Shown: in pieces, positions 1 through 9,047 of the stretch | How positions within the stretch are numbered: position 1 is the stretch's first letter | How the letters are laid out: every line of letters starts with the position of its first letter | From: Anaerocolumna xylanovorans DSM 12503 | Lineage (GTDB): Bacteria; Bacillota; Clostridia; Lachnospirales; Lachnospiraceae | Length of the DNA stretch: 64,000 nt | Assembly: GCF_900143645.1 (NCBI RefSeq) | Contig: NZ_FRFD01000005.1 | Location: 372,001-436,000, forward strand | Direction of reading: 5' to 3' | Made by a program: the position numbers and the translations under genes | Notes under the pieces: model-generated | Told to the model about the DNA's origin: nothing | The model's input: only the letters and a program-made list of their open reading frames with translations | Databases searched by the model: none

Positions 1-159
1 TATGCGGAAACTTGGAACAAACCTGTGACGGGAGGATCTGATTCCCATCACAAGAAAGACAGGCACATAGGGATTACGGTGGAAACTCCCATTAAAACGA
101 TTGAGGATTATTGCGACTTTGTTATGAATAGTAAAATTACAGAGATTTTAGACATTTGA
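1..159 (+). CDS. PHP-domain protein, C-terminal fragment
   Basis: This is the last 52 codons of a gene that begins before the window, read in the first frame and ending in TGA at 157-159. The fragment carries a GGSDSH motif followed by a basic stretch and an ITVETP segment. The GSDxH signature is typical of the last metal-binding motif of PHP (polymerase and histidinol phosphatase) metal-dependent phosphoesterases. With the N-terminal histidine motifs missing, the substrate cannot be judged. Family is inferred from this short motif and the overall look of the C-terminus; a different metal-dependent hydrolase is possible. Confidence 0.6.
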   Translation, partial: YAETWNKPVTGGSDSHHKKDRHIGITVETPIKTIEDYCDFVMNSKITEILDI

Positions 160-182
160 TAAAAAATATGCAGTAAATTGTA

Positions 183-211
183 TTGACAAGGAACGAAAGG
201 TATAATATAGT
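183..211 (+). promoter_or_regulatory. sigma-A promoter of lysA
   Basis: TTGACA at 183-188 and TATAGT at 206-211 are separated by exactly 17 bp, a near-consensus vegetative promoter. It would start transcription near 218, leaving a leader of about 50 nt before the lysA start. That is too short for a lysine riboswitch or T-box. A TATAAT at 201-206 overlaps the -10 box and pairs with TTGTAT at 178-183, also with 17 bp, as a second possible register. Confidence 0.75.
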
Positions 212-269
212 GTTCCTTAAAAGAAATAATATATAGGGGATTAATAAATACAGAAAGGATGAGCGTAAT

Positions 270-1535
270 ATGAAGAAACCTTTTGTGACCAAGGAACAAC
301 TGGAGGAGATCGTAAAAGAATATCCTACGCCTTTTCACTTGTATGATGAAAAGGGAATCCGTGAAAATGCAAGAAAGTTAAGACAGGCTTTTTCCTGGAA
401 TAAAGGATTCAAAGAATACTTTGCAATAAAGGCTACCCCCAATCCCTTTATACTGCAAATACTGAAAGAAGAGGGCTGCGGAGCGGACTGCTCCTCTATG
501 ACAGAGTTAATGCTGTCAGAAGCTCTTGGGTTTAAAGAAAATGAAATCATGTTTTCTTCCAATACAACACCTCCCGAGGAATTTGTTAAGGCAAAAGAAT
601 TGAATTCGATTATTAACCTGGATGATTTTACCCATATTGATATATTAAAAGAGCTGACAGGTATCCCTAAAACTATTTGCTGCCGTTATAATCCCGGTGG
701 GGTATTTACTATCAGCAACGGTATTATGGACAATCCCGGGGACGCTAAGTACGGCTTTACCAAGGAGCAGGTAATAGAAGGCTATAAGAAGCTTAAAGAT
801 TTGGGAGCGGAGGAATTCGGGCTTCATTCTTTTCTTGCAAGCAATACGGTAAGCAATGAATATTACCCGGTTCTTGCTAAAATACTTTTTGAGCTGGCAG
901 TAGAATTAAAGGAAAAGACCGGTGTTAAAATCAAGTTCATCAACCTGTCAGGAGGGGTAGGGATTCCTTATAGACCGGAGCAGGAACCGAATGATATTCT
1001 GGCTATTGGTGAAGGAGTGAGGAAGGCATTTGAAGAGGTGATGATACCGGCTGGCATGGAAGACGTGGCAATTTATACGGAGCTGGGACGCTTTATGCTG
1101 GCACCGTATGGACATTTGGTAGCCGCTGCTATTCATGAAAAGCATATATATAAAGAATATATTGGTTTAGATGCCTGTGCAGTTGATCTTATGAGGCCTG
1201 CCATGTATGGCGCCTATCATCACATAACGGTAGCGGGAAAAGAGAATGAGCCCTGTGACCATATGTATGATATAACAGGCTCTCTTTGTGAGAACAATGA
1301 TAAATTTGCCATCGACCGTATGCTTCCAAAGATTGAGAAGGGTGATTTCATCGTCATTCATGATACCGGCGCCCACGGATATGCGATGGGTTACAATTAT
1401 AACGGCAAATTAAAATCCGCAGAGCTTTTGTTAAGAGAAGACGGTTCTGTTAAGCTAATCCGAAGAAAAGAAACTCCCAGGGATTATTTTAGTACCTTTG
1501 ATTTTTGTGATGTATTAAAGGATATGAAGTATTAA
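270..1535 (+). CDS. lysA: Diaminopimelate decarboxylase
   Basis: This 421-residue protein belongs to the fold-III PLP-dependent decarboxylases (alanine racemase-like barrel). The family member LysA converts meso-diaminopimelate to L-lysine in the cytoplasm, the last step of lysine synthesis. The PLP lysine is K54 in the AIKATPNP motif. H186 lies in HSFLASN, the glycine-rich phosphate-binding loop is SGGVG near 227-231, ELGR is at 271-274, and C340 in GSLCE is the catalytic cysteine donated across the dimer. Length matches the family. The ATG at 270 follows AGAAAGGAT at good spacing. It is monocistronic, with its own promoter and a terminator at 1564. Ornithine/arginine or carboxynorspermidine decarboxylases share the fold, so the substrate is inferred. 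Confidence 0.85.
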   Translation: MKKPFVTKEQLEEIVKEYPTPFHLYDEKGIRENARKLRQAFSWNKGFKEYFAIKATPNPFILQILKEEGCGADCSSMTELMLSEALGFKENEIMFSSNTTPPEEFVKAKELNSIINLDDFTHIDILKELTGIPKTICCRYNPGGVFTISNGIMDNPGDAKYGFTKEQVIEGYKKLKDLGAEEFGLHSFLASNTVSNEYYPVLAKILFELAVELKEKTGVKIKFINLSGGVGIPYRPEQEPNDILAIGEGVRKAFEEVMIPAGMEDVAIYTELGRFMLAPYGHLVAAAIHEKHIYKEYIGLDACAVDLMRPAMYGAYHHITVAGKENEPCDHMYDITGSLCENNDKFAIDRMLPKIEKGDFIVIHDTGAHGYAMGYNYNGKLKSAELLLREDGSVKLIRRKETPRDYFSTFDFCDVLKDMKY

Positions 1536-1563
1536 TACACTTAAGAAAAGAACGGATATTACT

Positions 1564-1610
1564 AAAAAGAGACTGTTGCAGCAAGGAAATTATGCACGGT
1601 CTCTTTTTTT
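1564..1610 (+). terminator. Intrinsic terminator after lysA
   Basis: The left arm at 1564-1576 (AAAAAGAGACTGT) pairs with ACGGTCTCTTTTT ending at about 1608, with one G-U pair, and runs into a seven-T tract. It lies 28 bp after the lysA stop and insulates lysA from the flagellar block. Confidence 0.85.
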
Positions 1611-1636
1611 GTGATAAAAAATATTTTACCAGCTCT

Positions 1637-1663
1637 TAATATAATAGAACGAATGGCCGATAA
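1637..1663 (+). promoter_or_regulatory. sigma-28 (SigD/FliA) promoter of flgM operon
   Basis: TAAT at 1637-1640, a 15 bp spacer and GCCGATAA at 1656-1663 match the Gram-positive flagellar sigma-28 consensus (TAAA-N15-GCCGATAT). It sits 43 bp before the flgM start codon. The same layout recurs before flaG, the flagellin gene and the glycosylation island. Confidence 0.85.
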
Positions 1664-1705
1664 CTATTACATAGTAAATAGAAAGACAGTTAGGTGGTGA
1701 AAAGG

Positions 1706-1984
1706 ATGCGTATTGATGCATACAATAAAATTTCACAGGTATATCAGGCAAATAGTACACAAAAGGTAGCCAAGACGGTAAGTGTGTCAGGAAAAGACAA
1801 ATTAGAAATATCAAGCACGGCGAAGGACTATCAGGCGGTTAAACAGGTGCTTGGTCAGATACCGGATGTCCGAGAGGATAAAGTAAAAGCAATAAAGACA
1901 CAGATGCAGTCCGGTACTTACAATGTCAACATGGAAGAGGTAGCTTCCCATATAGTAGACAGTTATTTTGAGAAAACCATATAA
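1706..1984 (+). CDS. flgM: Anti-sigma-28 factor FlgM
   Basis: FlgM binds and inhibits the flagellar sigma factor until the hook-basal body is complete, when it is secreted. The product is about 92 residues, as expected for the family. It has the usual disordered N-terminus and a C-terminal sigma-binding helix region with a KVKAIKTQMQSGTYNVN segment. The ATG at 1706 is preferred over an in-frame GTG at 1694 because AGGTGG at 1692-1697 is spaced 8 nt from it and the protein then begins MRID, as FlgM proteins do. It is the first gene of the late operon and lies behind its own sigma-28 promoter, the usual autoregulatory loop. Confidence 0.9.
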   Translation: MRIDAYNKISQVYQANSTQKVAKTVSVSGKDKLEISSTAKDYQAVKQVLGQIPDVREDKVKAIKTQMQSGTYNVNMEEVASHIVDSYFEKTI

Positions 1985-2014
1985 TCAGATGCAGATTCAG
2001 AAAGAGGTCGGGCT

Positions 2015-2530
2015 GTGGCTAGTTTAATCGAAGAATTAATAACAACTCTGAGCCAGGAATGCGAAATTTATCAGGAGCTTCTTCCCATGGCCAGAGAAAA
2101 AACCCAGGTTATTGTTAAGAATGACCTTAAAAGTCTCCAGGAAGTAACCGAGAAAGAGCAGATATTAGCAGATAGAATCAGCGGGATGGAGAAGAAGAGG
2201 GAAGAGATTATAAAAAATATAGGCATAGTGGTCAGCAAAGACCCAAGGGCCATTAATATCAGGACTGTCATACAGATGATGGAAAAGCAGCCGGTTGAGA
2301 AGAACAAGCTGATAGAAATACACGACACTCTGAAAAGAACCGTTCAAAATCTTGCGCAAATCAATAATCATAACAAATCTTTGATACAACAATCCCTGGA
2401 GATGATTGAGTTCAATATGAATTTTATACAAAGTGCAAGGACGTCACCGGGGAATAACAGCTACAATAAGGGAGCAGCCCAGGTAGATATGCTTTCTGCG
2501 CAGCCAGGGATGTTTGATGCGAAGCAGTAG
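2015..2530 (+). CDS. flgN: Flagellar export chaperone FlgN
   Basis: FlgN is the cytoplasmic chaperone that keeps the hook-filament junction proteins FlgK and FlgL export-competent. The 171-residue product is almost entirely predicted helix, with long heptad-like stretches over roughly residues 1-140 and a polar, Gly/Asn-rich tail. It starts at GTG 2015, with an AGAGG ribosome-binding site about 7 nt upstream and no better ATG nearby. Its place between flgM and flgK is the standard Gram-positive order and is the main support, since FlgN sequences are poorly conserved. Confidence 0.85.
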   Translation: MASLIEELITTLSQECEIYQELLPMAREKTQVIVKNDLKSLQEVTEKEQILADRISGMEKKREEIIKNIGIVVSKDPRAINIRTVIQMMEKQPVEKNKLIEIHDTLKRTVQNLAQINNHNKSLIQQSLEMIEFNMNFIQSARTSPGNNSYNKGAAQVDMLSAQPGMFDAKQ

Positions 2531-2587
2531 CAGAATGGAATGAACCGGAATGCCGGTGGACAATAATACAAAAGCAGGTGAAATTAT

Positions 2588-4384
2588 ATGAGCTTATCAA
2601 GCAGCTTACAAGTAGGGGTTTCAGGACTTACTGCAAGCCAGAATGCACTTAATACAACAGCCCACAATCTGGCTAATGTCAATACCAAGGGCTATACGAG
2701 ACAACAGGTAGTAATGGCTGACTTTGCATACCAGAAGTGGGGAGTAAACCACATATCAACCCTCCAGACGGGGCTTGGTGTAGACATTGAAACCGTAAGA
2801 CAGGTTCGTAATATGTTCTACGACAAATCTTACCGTACAGAGCTTGGAAGACAGGGGTTTTACCAGACTCAATATGAGACAGTACAAGAAGTGGAGAGTA
2901 TGTTCGGTGAGTTGGAGGGAGTTGCCTTTCAGGATTCGATTAATGATTTATGGGTTTCCCTGCAGGAATTTGCAAAAACTCCCGATACTATTGAGAACCG
3001 CGCGTCTCTTCTGGAGGATGCACGGAGCTTTTTGGAAAGAGCCGATAATATATCAAAACAATTAAGCAATTATCAGGTGAATCTGAATAAGCAGATTATG
3101 GAAAAGGTAAACACTGTAAATGATATTGCGGATAAAATATATAATCTTAATCAAAAAATATCTTTATATGAAAGCAATGGCCAGGAACATGCCAATGATT
3201 TAAGAGATGAAAGAAATAATCTTTTGGATGAGCTTGGCGGTATCATAAATATTACATACAAAGAAAATTCAATTGGAGTAGTAACAGTAAGTGCAGAGGA
3301 TATGCCTCTGGTTACGGAAAATGAAACTTACAAGATGGATGTGGCAAAGGTCAGTGAGTCATCGGATCTGTTAAAGCCTGTTTGGGCTTCTTTTAACAGA
3401 GATGTGTACCGGATGGATTTGCCGATTTCAACAGAAAATAATACAGATATTGGTTCTTTAAAAGGGTTACTGGTGTCAAGAGGTTCCGACAAGGCCAATT
3501 ATACAGACATACCGGTAAAGCCGGTTAAGACATCAGGTATGTCAGATGCTGACTATGATGCGGCATTAGCCGATTATGCAGGTAAAGTGAAAGAATACAA
3601 CAGCACGGTTAATGTTTCGGTCATTATGACAGCCCAGGCACAGTTTGACCAGCTTATCCATGGAATAGTAACCTCAATTAATGATATCTTTTCTCCCAAT
3701 AAAGAAGTTACGTTAGCGGGCAATGTTACCCTGCCAAATGGTGTTACTCTGAATGCCGGTGAAAAGATAATGATACTGGACGAGGATAACGCACCTTATG
3801 GCATGGACAAGCCGGACTATACTCAGGGAGAAGCTTTATTTAACAGAAAATCCACAGACCGATACAGTGCTTCGGTGCCGGTGACAATTGATAACGGTGA
3901 TGGGACTACCACTATAAAGAATGTGAGAATATATAATAAAGAAAACTCTTCTGATATATACTCTCTGTTTACATTGGGAGAGATTGAAATTAATCCTGAA
4001 ATCTCCAATAATTATTCCAAGCTTCCTTTAAGTGCCGGAAAAGAAGTAGTAGGGGTTGATGTAAAGTCAGCAGAAAAATTATTAGCTCTGTGGAATAAAC
4101 CCTTTGCCGCTCTTTCACCGAACAGTCTTGCTGTTTCAACATTTAAAGATTATTATACAAACTTCACGGGAGAAATCGGAACCTGGGGAAATGAGCTTAA
4201 TACAATCAGTCAGAATCAGGCAACCATGGTTCAAAACATTGATGATCAGAGACAATCAATTATGGGAGTATCATCTGATGAAGAGTTAACAAACCTGATA
4301 AAATATCAGCATGCTTATAATGCATCCTCCAGGTTTATCACAGTAATTGACCAGATGATGGAGCATATCGTAACCAGACTATAA
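2588..4384 (+). CDS. flgK: Flagellar hook-associated protein FlgK (copy 1)
   Basis: FlgK (HAP1) forms the first ring of the junction between hook and filament. This 598-residue protein has the conserved D0/D1 rod ends. The N-terminus carries SGLTASQNALNTTAHNLANV, followed by NTKGYTRQQV. The C-terminus has a KYQHAYNASSRFI motif and ends MMEHIVTRL. The middle (roughly residues 280-460) is variable. The gene lies 57 bp after flgN, behind an AGCAGGTGA ribosome-binding site. It is followed 17 bp later by a second, diverged FlgK; which copy is the main junction protein cannot be told from sequence. Confidence 0.9.
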   Translation: MSLSSSLQVGVSGLTASQNALNTTAHNLANVNTKGYTRQQVVMADFAYQKWGVNHISTLQTGLGVDIETVRQVRNMFYDKSYRTELGRQGFYQTQYETVQEVESMFGELEGVAFQDSINDLWVSLQEFAKTPDTIENRASLLEDARSFLERADNISKQLSNYQVNLNKQIMEKVNTVNDIADKIYNLNQKISLYESNGQEHANDLRDERNNLLDELGGIINITYKENSIGVVTVSAEDMPLVTENETYKMDVAKVSESSDLLKPVWASFNRDVYRMDLPISTENNTDIGSLKGLLVSRGSDKANYTDIPVKPVKTSGMSDADYDAALADYAGKVKEYNSTVNVSVIMTAQAQFDQLIHGIVTSINDIFSPNKEVTLAGNVTLPNGVTLNAGEKIMILDEDNAPYGMDKPDYTQGEALFNRKSTDRYSASVPVTIDNGDGTTTIKNVRIYNKENSSDIYSLFTLGEIEINPEISNNYSKLPLSAGKEVVGVDVKSAEKLLALWNKPFAALSPNSLAVSTFKDYYTNFTGEIGTWGNELNTISQNQATMVQNIDDQRQSIMGVSSDEELTNLIKYQHAYNASSRFITVIDQMMEHIVTRL

Positions 4385-4401
4385 AAGAAGGGGTATAAAA
4401 G

Positions 4402-6162
4402 ATGCCGTCAACATTTTTTGGATTAAATATCGGAACATCCGGGTTATATACATATCAGGCAGCCATTAATACCACAGCCCATAACATATCCAACACAGAA
4501 ACAGAGGGCTATACAAGGCAGATTCTGAACCAAAAGGCAGCGAATGCGATCAGAGTAAACGGTTCTTATGGTATGGTGGGAGCAGGAGCAACTGCCACCG
4601 AAATAACTCAGGCAAGGGATGCTTACTATGACTTGAAATACCGTAGCAGTAATACTACCTACGGCGAGTATCAGGCAAAAGAGTATTATATGACAGAGAT
4701 AGAAAATTATTTTAATGAGGTCAGCGTTGCGGGCTTTACGACGTCATATAATTCCTTATTCACCAGCCTTCAGGAATTATCGAAGAATCCTTCCAGTGCT
4801 ACAACAAGGACGCAGTTGGTTAATTATGCCAAGAACCTGACAGAATATTTTAACGGTATGGCTAACAGCCTTACAGGCATACAGCAGGAATGTAATTTTG
4901 AAGTAAAAACACAGGTAGACAGGATAAATTCTTTGGGACAGCAGGTTGCTGAGGTGACAAAGCAAATAAATACTTTGGAAGCAGGCGGCGGTACTGCAAA
5001 TGATCTAAGAGATCAGAGGGGACTTCTTATAGATGAGCTGTCCGGCATTGTGAATGTATCCGTTGATGAAAATGTAGTAGGACAGAACGTAGGTGTTACC
5101 AGTTATGTCGTAAAAATCGAAGGGCAAGTTCTTGTCAATACCGGAGAATATAATACTTTGAAGGTAGTGCCCCGTACTGAAAAAGTAAACCAAAGTGACG
5201 CAGATGGACTTTATGAAATACAGTGGAACAATGGAAATAATTTTGCGTTTCAGAATAGTATTTCCCAAGGCTATTTAAGCGCCCTGCTGCAGGTCAGAGA
5301 CGGCAATAATCAGGAGACATTGAAAGGAACCGTGCAGTCAGTAAGTACGGACAAAAAAACAGTTACTCTTGGGCAAAGCAGCATTAATGATATTGAGAAA
5401 CTAAATATCCCCTCAGAAGGCTATATTACAATAGATAATCAACAATGCAAATATAACAGCTTTGAGGTCACAAAAAACGCAGTAACCCAGCAATTGGAAT
5501 ATACCTTTCATCTGGATAAGGCAACCAATGCCTCTCCGGGCAGTACGGCAGCTATTGGAGAGAGTATTGATTACAAAGGTATTCCCTACTATATGAGCCA
5601 GCTTAATGAATTGGTCAGAACATTTTCTGAAAACTTCAATGCCATCCATAAGACGGGATACGATCTGAAGAATAACATGGGTGTTAATTTCTTTACGGGA
5701 GTTTCACCTGCCACCGGAGATGATTATAATCTTGATACAATAGGATATTATAATTTAACAGCAGGTAATTTTTCGGTAGCGGCAGATGTTTTTAAAAACC
5801 CCTCTATGATTGCGACTTCCGGTAAGGAAATTACAAATGGAGTAGAGGACAAGACAGTAGTTGACAAATTAATAGCACTGAAAGACAAGGCGGGCATGTT
5901 CAAACAGGGAACACCTTCTTCCTTCTTCCAGACAATGGTAGCAGAGGTGGGGATTGATTCCAAAAAGGCAACCAATAATGCCAAAAACCAGAAAGACATT
6001 TTAGGTGTAATCAGCAATCAAAGACTTTCAGTGTCCGGTGTAGATGTGGATGAGGAAGCAATGAATCTGGTGATGTACCAGAAGGCATATAATTTGTCAG
6101 CAAAGGTTATTTCTGTTATGAATGAAATATATGATAAGCTGATTAATGGCACTGGAGTATAA
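4402..6162 (+). CDS. flgK: Flagellar hook-associated protein FlgK (copy 2)
   Basis: A second FlgK-family protein of 586 residues. It shares the N-terminal pattern (INTTAHNISNTETEGYTRQ) and the C-terminal MYQKAYNLSAKVISVMNEI rod with copy 1, but the centre is different. It could form a second junction ring, replace copy 1 under some conditions, or form a mixed ring. FlgN from the same operon is the likely chaperone. The gap to the preceding gene is 17 bp with an AAGAAGGGG ribosome-binding site, so both copies should be translated from one message. Confidence 0.88.
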   Translation: MPSTFFGLNIGTSGLYTYQAAINTTAHNISNTETEGYTRQILNQKAANAIRVNGSYGMVGAGATATEITQARDAYYDLKYRSSNTTYGEYQAKEYYMTEIENYFNEVSVAGFTTSYNSLFTSLQELSKNPSSATTRTQLVNYAKNLTEYFNGMANSLTGIQQECNFEVKTQVDRINSLGQQVAEVTKQINTLEAGGGTANDLRDQRGLLIDELSGIVNVSVDENVVGQNVGVTSYVVKIEGQVLVNTGEYNTLKVVPRTEKVNQSDADGLYEIQWNNGNNFAFQNSISQGYLSALLQVRDGNNQETLKGTVQSVSTDKKTVTLGQSSINDIEKLNIPSEGYITIDNQQCKYNSFEVTKNAVTQQLEYTFHLDKATNASPGSTAAIGESIDYKGIPYYMSQLNELVRTFSENFNAIHKTGYDLKNNMGVNFFTGVSPATGDDYNLDTIGYYNLTAGNFSVAADVFKNPSMIATSGKEITNGVEDKTVVDKLIALKDKAGMFKQGTPSSFFQTMVAEVGIDSKKATNNAKNQKDILGVISNQRLSVSGVDVDEEAMNLVMYQKAYNLSAKVISVMNEIYDKLINGTGV

Positions 6163-6228
6163 AGCTTGGTAAGAGATATAGCATAGACCAACCGGCAGTT
6201 TGAAACAATCCGGGAAAGGGGCACACAG

Positions 6229-7692
6229 ATGAGAATAACCAATAAGATGATGACCAATAATATGATGACGAGTATCAATAAGAATAAGAATCTTCTTAAC
6301 ACATTAGATGAACAATATTCTACGGGCAAAAAGATACAGCGTCCCTCGCAGGATCCTATTGTAGCGGTCAGAGCATTGAAATTAAGGACGAACCTGTCGG
6401 AATTGAATCAGTATTACGAAAAGAATATTCCTGATGCCAGATCCTGGATGGATGTAACGGAAGAAGCTCTCAAAAATATGAATCAAGTCATGACAAAGAT
6501 AAACAGCAGTTGTGTACAGGGAGCAACGGATTCCTTAACAGCTTCTGACAGAAGCAGTATAGTGGAAACACTGAATGAAATGAAAAAGCAGATTTATCAG
6601 GAAGGTAATGCAAATTATGCCGGAAGATATGTCTTTACAGGTTATAAAACAAATTCCAGCTTAAGCTTTGAAGAGAATACTTCTGTGAATTATACGATTA
6701 CAGAAAATTTTACCGGTAATGATTTGGATGCGATAACAAAAATATCTTACGGTGTGGGGGGCGGACCGGATACAGCAGCACCCACTACGATAAATACCCA
6801 CAGATTGAGATTATCCTATGAGAATCTTGATGCCTCGAATCTAAGCGGAATACCGAATAAAGACATAACCTATGTAGATAAAAATGGAGTAACAAAAACA
6901 ATAGCTGCAGCTGATATCGTACAGGCATCGTTATCCAATACTGCTATTGATCCGTATAATCCGGCTTCTGGCAAGGTAAACTATATTCCGGAAACCGGTG
7001 AATTGATTTTATCCGATACGGTATATGCCTCGATGCAGGGAGCCCAAAAAATCACTGTGGATTATGGGAAAAGCAATTTTGAGACGGGGGATTTAAAACC
7101 GGAGAGTTACTTTGACTGCAAGGATAATACCAATAATATAACATATAAGGTATTCGACCAGCAAATCCAGTACGAAATAAATTTCAATCAAAGCCTTACA
7201 ATCAATACACAGGCAAAAGATGCCTTTGACCACAGTATAGGCAGGGATATTGATGAAATTCTGTATGCGGTTAAAGATGTAGAAGCGGTAGAAGGTAAAA
7301 TAGCAGAAGTTAAAAAAAATCTGGAAGACAAAAGTCTGTCACAGGTTGCTATTGATAATTTGAATACAACCTTAACCAATCTCCAGACGGAATTTAAACT
7401 AAAGACTGACATAATGCAGGATAAATTTAATAAAGGAATACTTGGAAGCAAAAATGCCCAGGATAAATTAAATACAGCCGTAGCAGACTTGGGAACCCGT
7501 TCTACCAGACTTGATCTTACAGAAGACAGATTATCAAGCCAGCAAGTAAACTTTGAAGAGCTGATGTCAAATAATGAAGATGCGGATGTTGCTGAAACTT
7601 ATGTCAGATTAAGTTCCGCAGAGGTTATATATAATGCATCCCTAAATGCAGCAGGAAAAATAGTGAAAGCAAGCCTGTTGGATTTTCTGTAA
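6229..7692 (+). CDS. flgL: Flagellar hook-associated protein FlgL
   Basis: FlgL (HAP3) is the second junction ring, onto which flagellin polymerises. At 487 residues it is clearly longer than the usual ~300. The N-terminal flagellin-like rod starts MRITNKMMTNNMM and contains the GKKIQRPSQDP motif. The C-terminus carries the conserved SSAEVIYNASLNAAGKI helix. The extra length is a central insertion of roughly residues 140-330, probably surface-exposed, followed by a charged coiled-coil-like stretch. It follows the two flgK genes in the same operon. The family call is firm; the role of the insert is unknown. Confidence 0.9.
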   Translation: MRITNKMMTNNMMTSINKNKNLLNTLDEQYSTGKKIQRPSQDPIVAVRALKLRTNLSELNQYYEKNIPDARSWMDVTEEALKNMNQVMTKINSSCVQGATDSLTASDRSSIVETLNEMKKQIYQEGNANYAGRYVFTGYKTNSSLSFEENTSVNYTITENFTGNDLDAITKISYGVGGGPDTAAPTTINTHRLRLSYENLDASNLSGIPNKDITYVDKNGVTKTIAAADIVQASLSNTAIDPYNPASGKVNYIPETGELILSDTVYASMQGAQKITVDYGKSNFETGDLKPESYFDCKDNTNNITYKVFDQQIQYEINFNQSLTINTQAKDAFDHSIGRDIDEILYAVKDVEAVEGKIAEVKKNLEDKSLSQVAIDNLNTTLTNLQTEFKLKTDIMQDKFNKGILGSKNAQDKLNTAVADLGTRSTRLDLTEDRLSSQQVNFEELMSNNEDADVAETYVRLSSAEVIYNASLNAAGKIVKASLLDFL

Positions 7693-7741
7693 AAGGAGAG
7701 AATATTGCCACAGCATTTAAGGAAGGAAGGATAATCATACC

Positions 7742-8206
7742 ATGTTTATAAAAACGAAATATTTTGGTGAAATAGATCTGGAAGAAGATAAAATAATAGA
7801 ATTTCCGCAGGGTGTTATGGGCTTTGAAGAATATATTAAGTATACTATCCTGTATGATATCGAAGAAGGTGAAAAACCTATGATATCATGGCTTCAATGC
7901 GTAGAAGAACCTGGACTTGCCATTCCGGTTATGAATCCTTTATATGTAAAGGCTGATTATAATCCGACCATAGAAGATGCCTTATTAACTCCTTTGGGCG
8001 AAATAAGTGATGAAAACGCATTGGTTTTAGTCACAATAACAGTGCCGGAAGATAAGACGAAGGTAACCGTGAATCTGAAAGCTCCCTTTATTATTAACTC
8101 GGATACCCGAAAGGGATGCCAGATTATAGTTGAGAATAATGACTATCCGGTAAGATACAACATTTATGAGGTCATCCGGAAGATGAAAGAGGTAGGGGGG
8201 GAATAG
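7742..8206 (+). CDS. fliW: Flagellar assembly factor FliW
   Basis: FliW binds both flagellin and CsrA. When unsecreted flagellin accumulates it titrates FliW away, leaving CsrA free to block flagellin translation. This 154-residue protein has the FliW-typical start (KYFGEIDLEEDKIIEFPQGV, then MGFEE) and the middle segment SWLQCVEEPGLAIPV. The start codon is the ATG at 7742. The gene is followed after a single base by csrA, the conserved fliW-csrA pair. A CsrA-type hairpin is present in the flagellin leader at 12376-12395. Confidence 0.95.
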   Translation: MFIKTKYFGEIDLEEDKIIEFPQGVMGFEEYIKYTILYDIEEGEKPMISWLQCVEEPGLAIPVMNPLYVKADYNPTIEDALLTPLGEISDENALVLVTITVPEDKTKVTVNLKAPFIINSDTRKGCQIIVENNDYPVRYNIYEVIRKMKEVGGE

Positions 8207-8207
8207 T

Positions 8208-8429
8208 ATGCTGGCATTATCCAGGAAAATCGGTGAATCTATTATAATCGGTAATGACATAGAACTTACTATTCTTGAAGTGAAAGGTGACCAGGTAAAA
8301 ATAGGAATTAATGCTCCCAAAGCAATCCCCATTTACCGCAAAGAAATCTATCTTCAGATTCAAGATTCTAATAAAGAAGCAGCAACCAGCGAAATTTCGG
8401 CGGATGCTTTAAAAAACTTATTTCAATAA
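8208..8429 (+). CDS. csrA: Carbon storage regulator CsrA
   Basis: CsrA is a small dimeric RNA-binding protein that recognises GGA in hairpin loops and blocks ribosome binding. The 73-residue sequence opens with the hallmark MLALSRKIGESIIIG, followed by the INAPKAIPIYRKEIY segment that includes the RNA-binding strand. The tail beyond residue 60 is longer than in enteric CsrA and matches Gram-positive flagellar CsrA proteins. The ribosome-binding site is the G-rich end of fliW, and the ATG begins one base after the fliW stop, so the two are translationally linked. The likely target in this window is the flagellin leader. Confidence 0.95.
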   Translation: MLALSRKIGESIIIGNDIELTILEVKGDQVKIGINAPKAIPIYRKEIYLQIQDSNKEAATSEISADALKNLFQ

Positions 8430-8493
8430 AAGTATTTTTCACTTTTTATTCGGGCAGTATCGCAAGTGGACCTGTGATATGTATGGGAACTAT

Positions 8494-8520
8494 TAATAAA
8501 ATAACAATATATGTCGATAA
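8494..8520 (+). promoter_or_regulatory. sigma-28 promoter of flaG-fliD-fliS operon
   Basis: TAAT at 8494-8497, 15 bp, then GTCGATAA at 8513-8520, in the 178 bp gap between csrA and flaG. Only the second base of the -10 element differs from the flgM promoter. The leader to flaG is about 80 nt. Confidence 0.8.
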
Positions 8521-8607
8521 AAAAAGAAGCAGCATTAAATTATCTTATTACTTTAATTATAAGCAAGGATGCTTAAATGAGCAATAACAACATGGAGGTG
8601 GATTATT

Positions 8608-9030
8608 ATGGCAATTGATAGTATTACAGCAGGTGGTTACAATGATACCGCTAATAGGGTTTCAAAGGATCCGGTTTACTCCGCTGGAACTCCGGTAAAG
8701 CAGGGTCCGATTACTGCAGCGACTGCCGGAACACAGGTGCCTGCAGCAATATACAAAGATAAGGAAGCTGATGGTCCTCAAAGCGATACTACAGGAAAGA
8801 ACCCGGATGAAGCAGCAAGGCAAATTAAAGCAACCATATCGGAAGCAAACTTTAAGGCAACAAGAACAAGATGCGAATACTCGGTAGATGACAAAACAAA
8901 CAGAATTTCAATTAAGATGATTGATGAAACAACGAATGAAGTAATCAAAGAAATACCGCCTGAAAAAAGCCTTGAAATGTTAGCTAAGGTTTGGGAACTG
9001 GCAGGTATACTGGTAGATGAGAAGAGGTAG
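8608..9030 (+). CDS. flaG: FlaG family flagellar protein
   Basis: FlaG proteins influence filament length and often sit beside fliD; their biochemical role is not settled. The 140-residue product has a low-complexity, probably disordered first half rich in Thr, Ala, Gly and Pro. The conserved FlaG domain covers about residues 90-140, with a YSVDDKTNRISIKMIDE strand pair, an IKEIPPEKSLEML motif and a short helix. The GGAGGTGGA ribosome-binding site before ATG 8608 supports the start. It lies 17 bp before fliD in the same transcription unit. Confidence 0.88.
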   Translation: MAIDSITAGGYNDTANRVSKDPVYSAGTPVKQGPITAATAGTQVPAAIYKDKEADGPQSDTTGKNPDEAARQIKATISEANFKATRTRCEYSVDDKTNRISIKMIDETTNEVIKEIPPEKSLEMLAKVWELAGILVDEKR

Positions 9031-9047
9031 GAAGGATGTGAGGAAGT

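Noticed and set aside
183..206. TTGACA paired with the perfect TATAAT before lysA
   Set aside because: The spacer is only 12 bp; TTGACA fits TATAGT at 206-211 with 17 bp instead.
212..269. Lysine riboswitch or T-box in the lysA leader
   Set aside because: The leader is only about 50 nt, too short for either element.
3041..3048. GCCGATAA inside flgK as a sigma-28 -10 box
   Set aside because: It lies within the coding sequence and has no TAAA/TAAT 15-16 bp upstream; chance occurrence.
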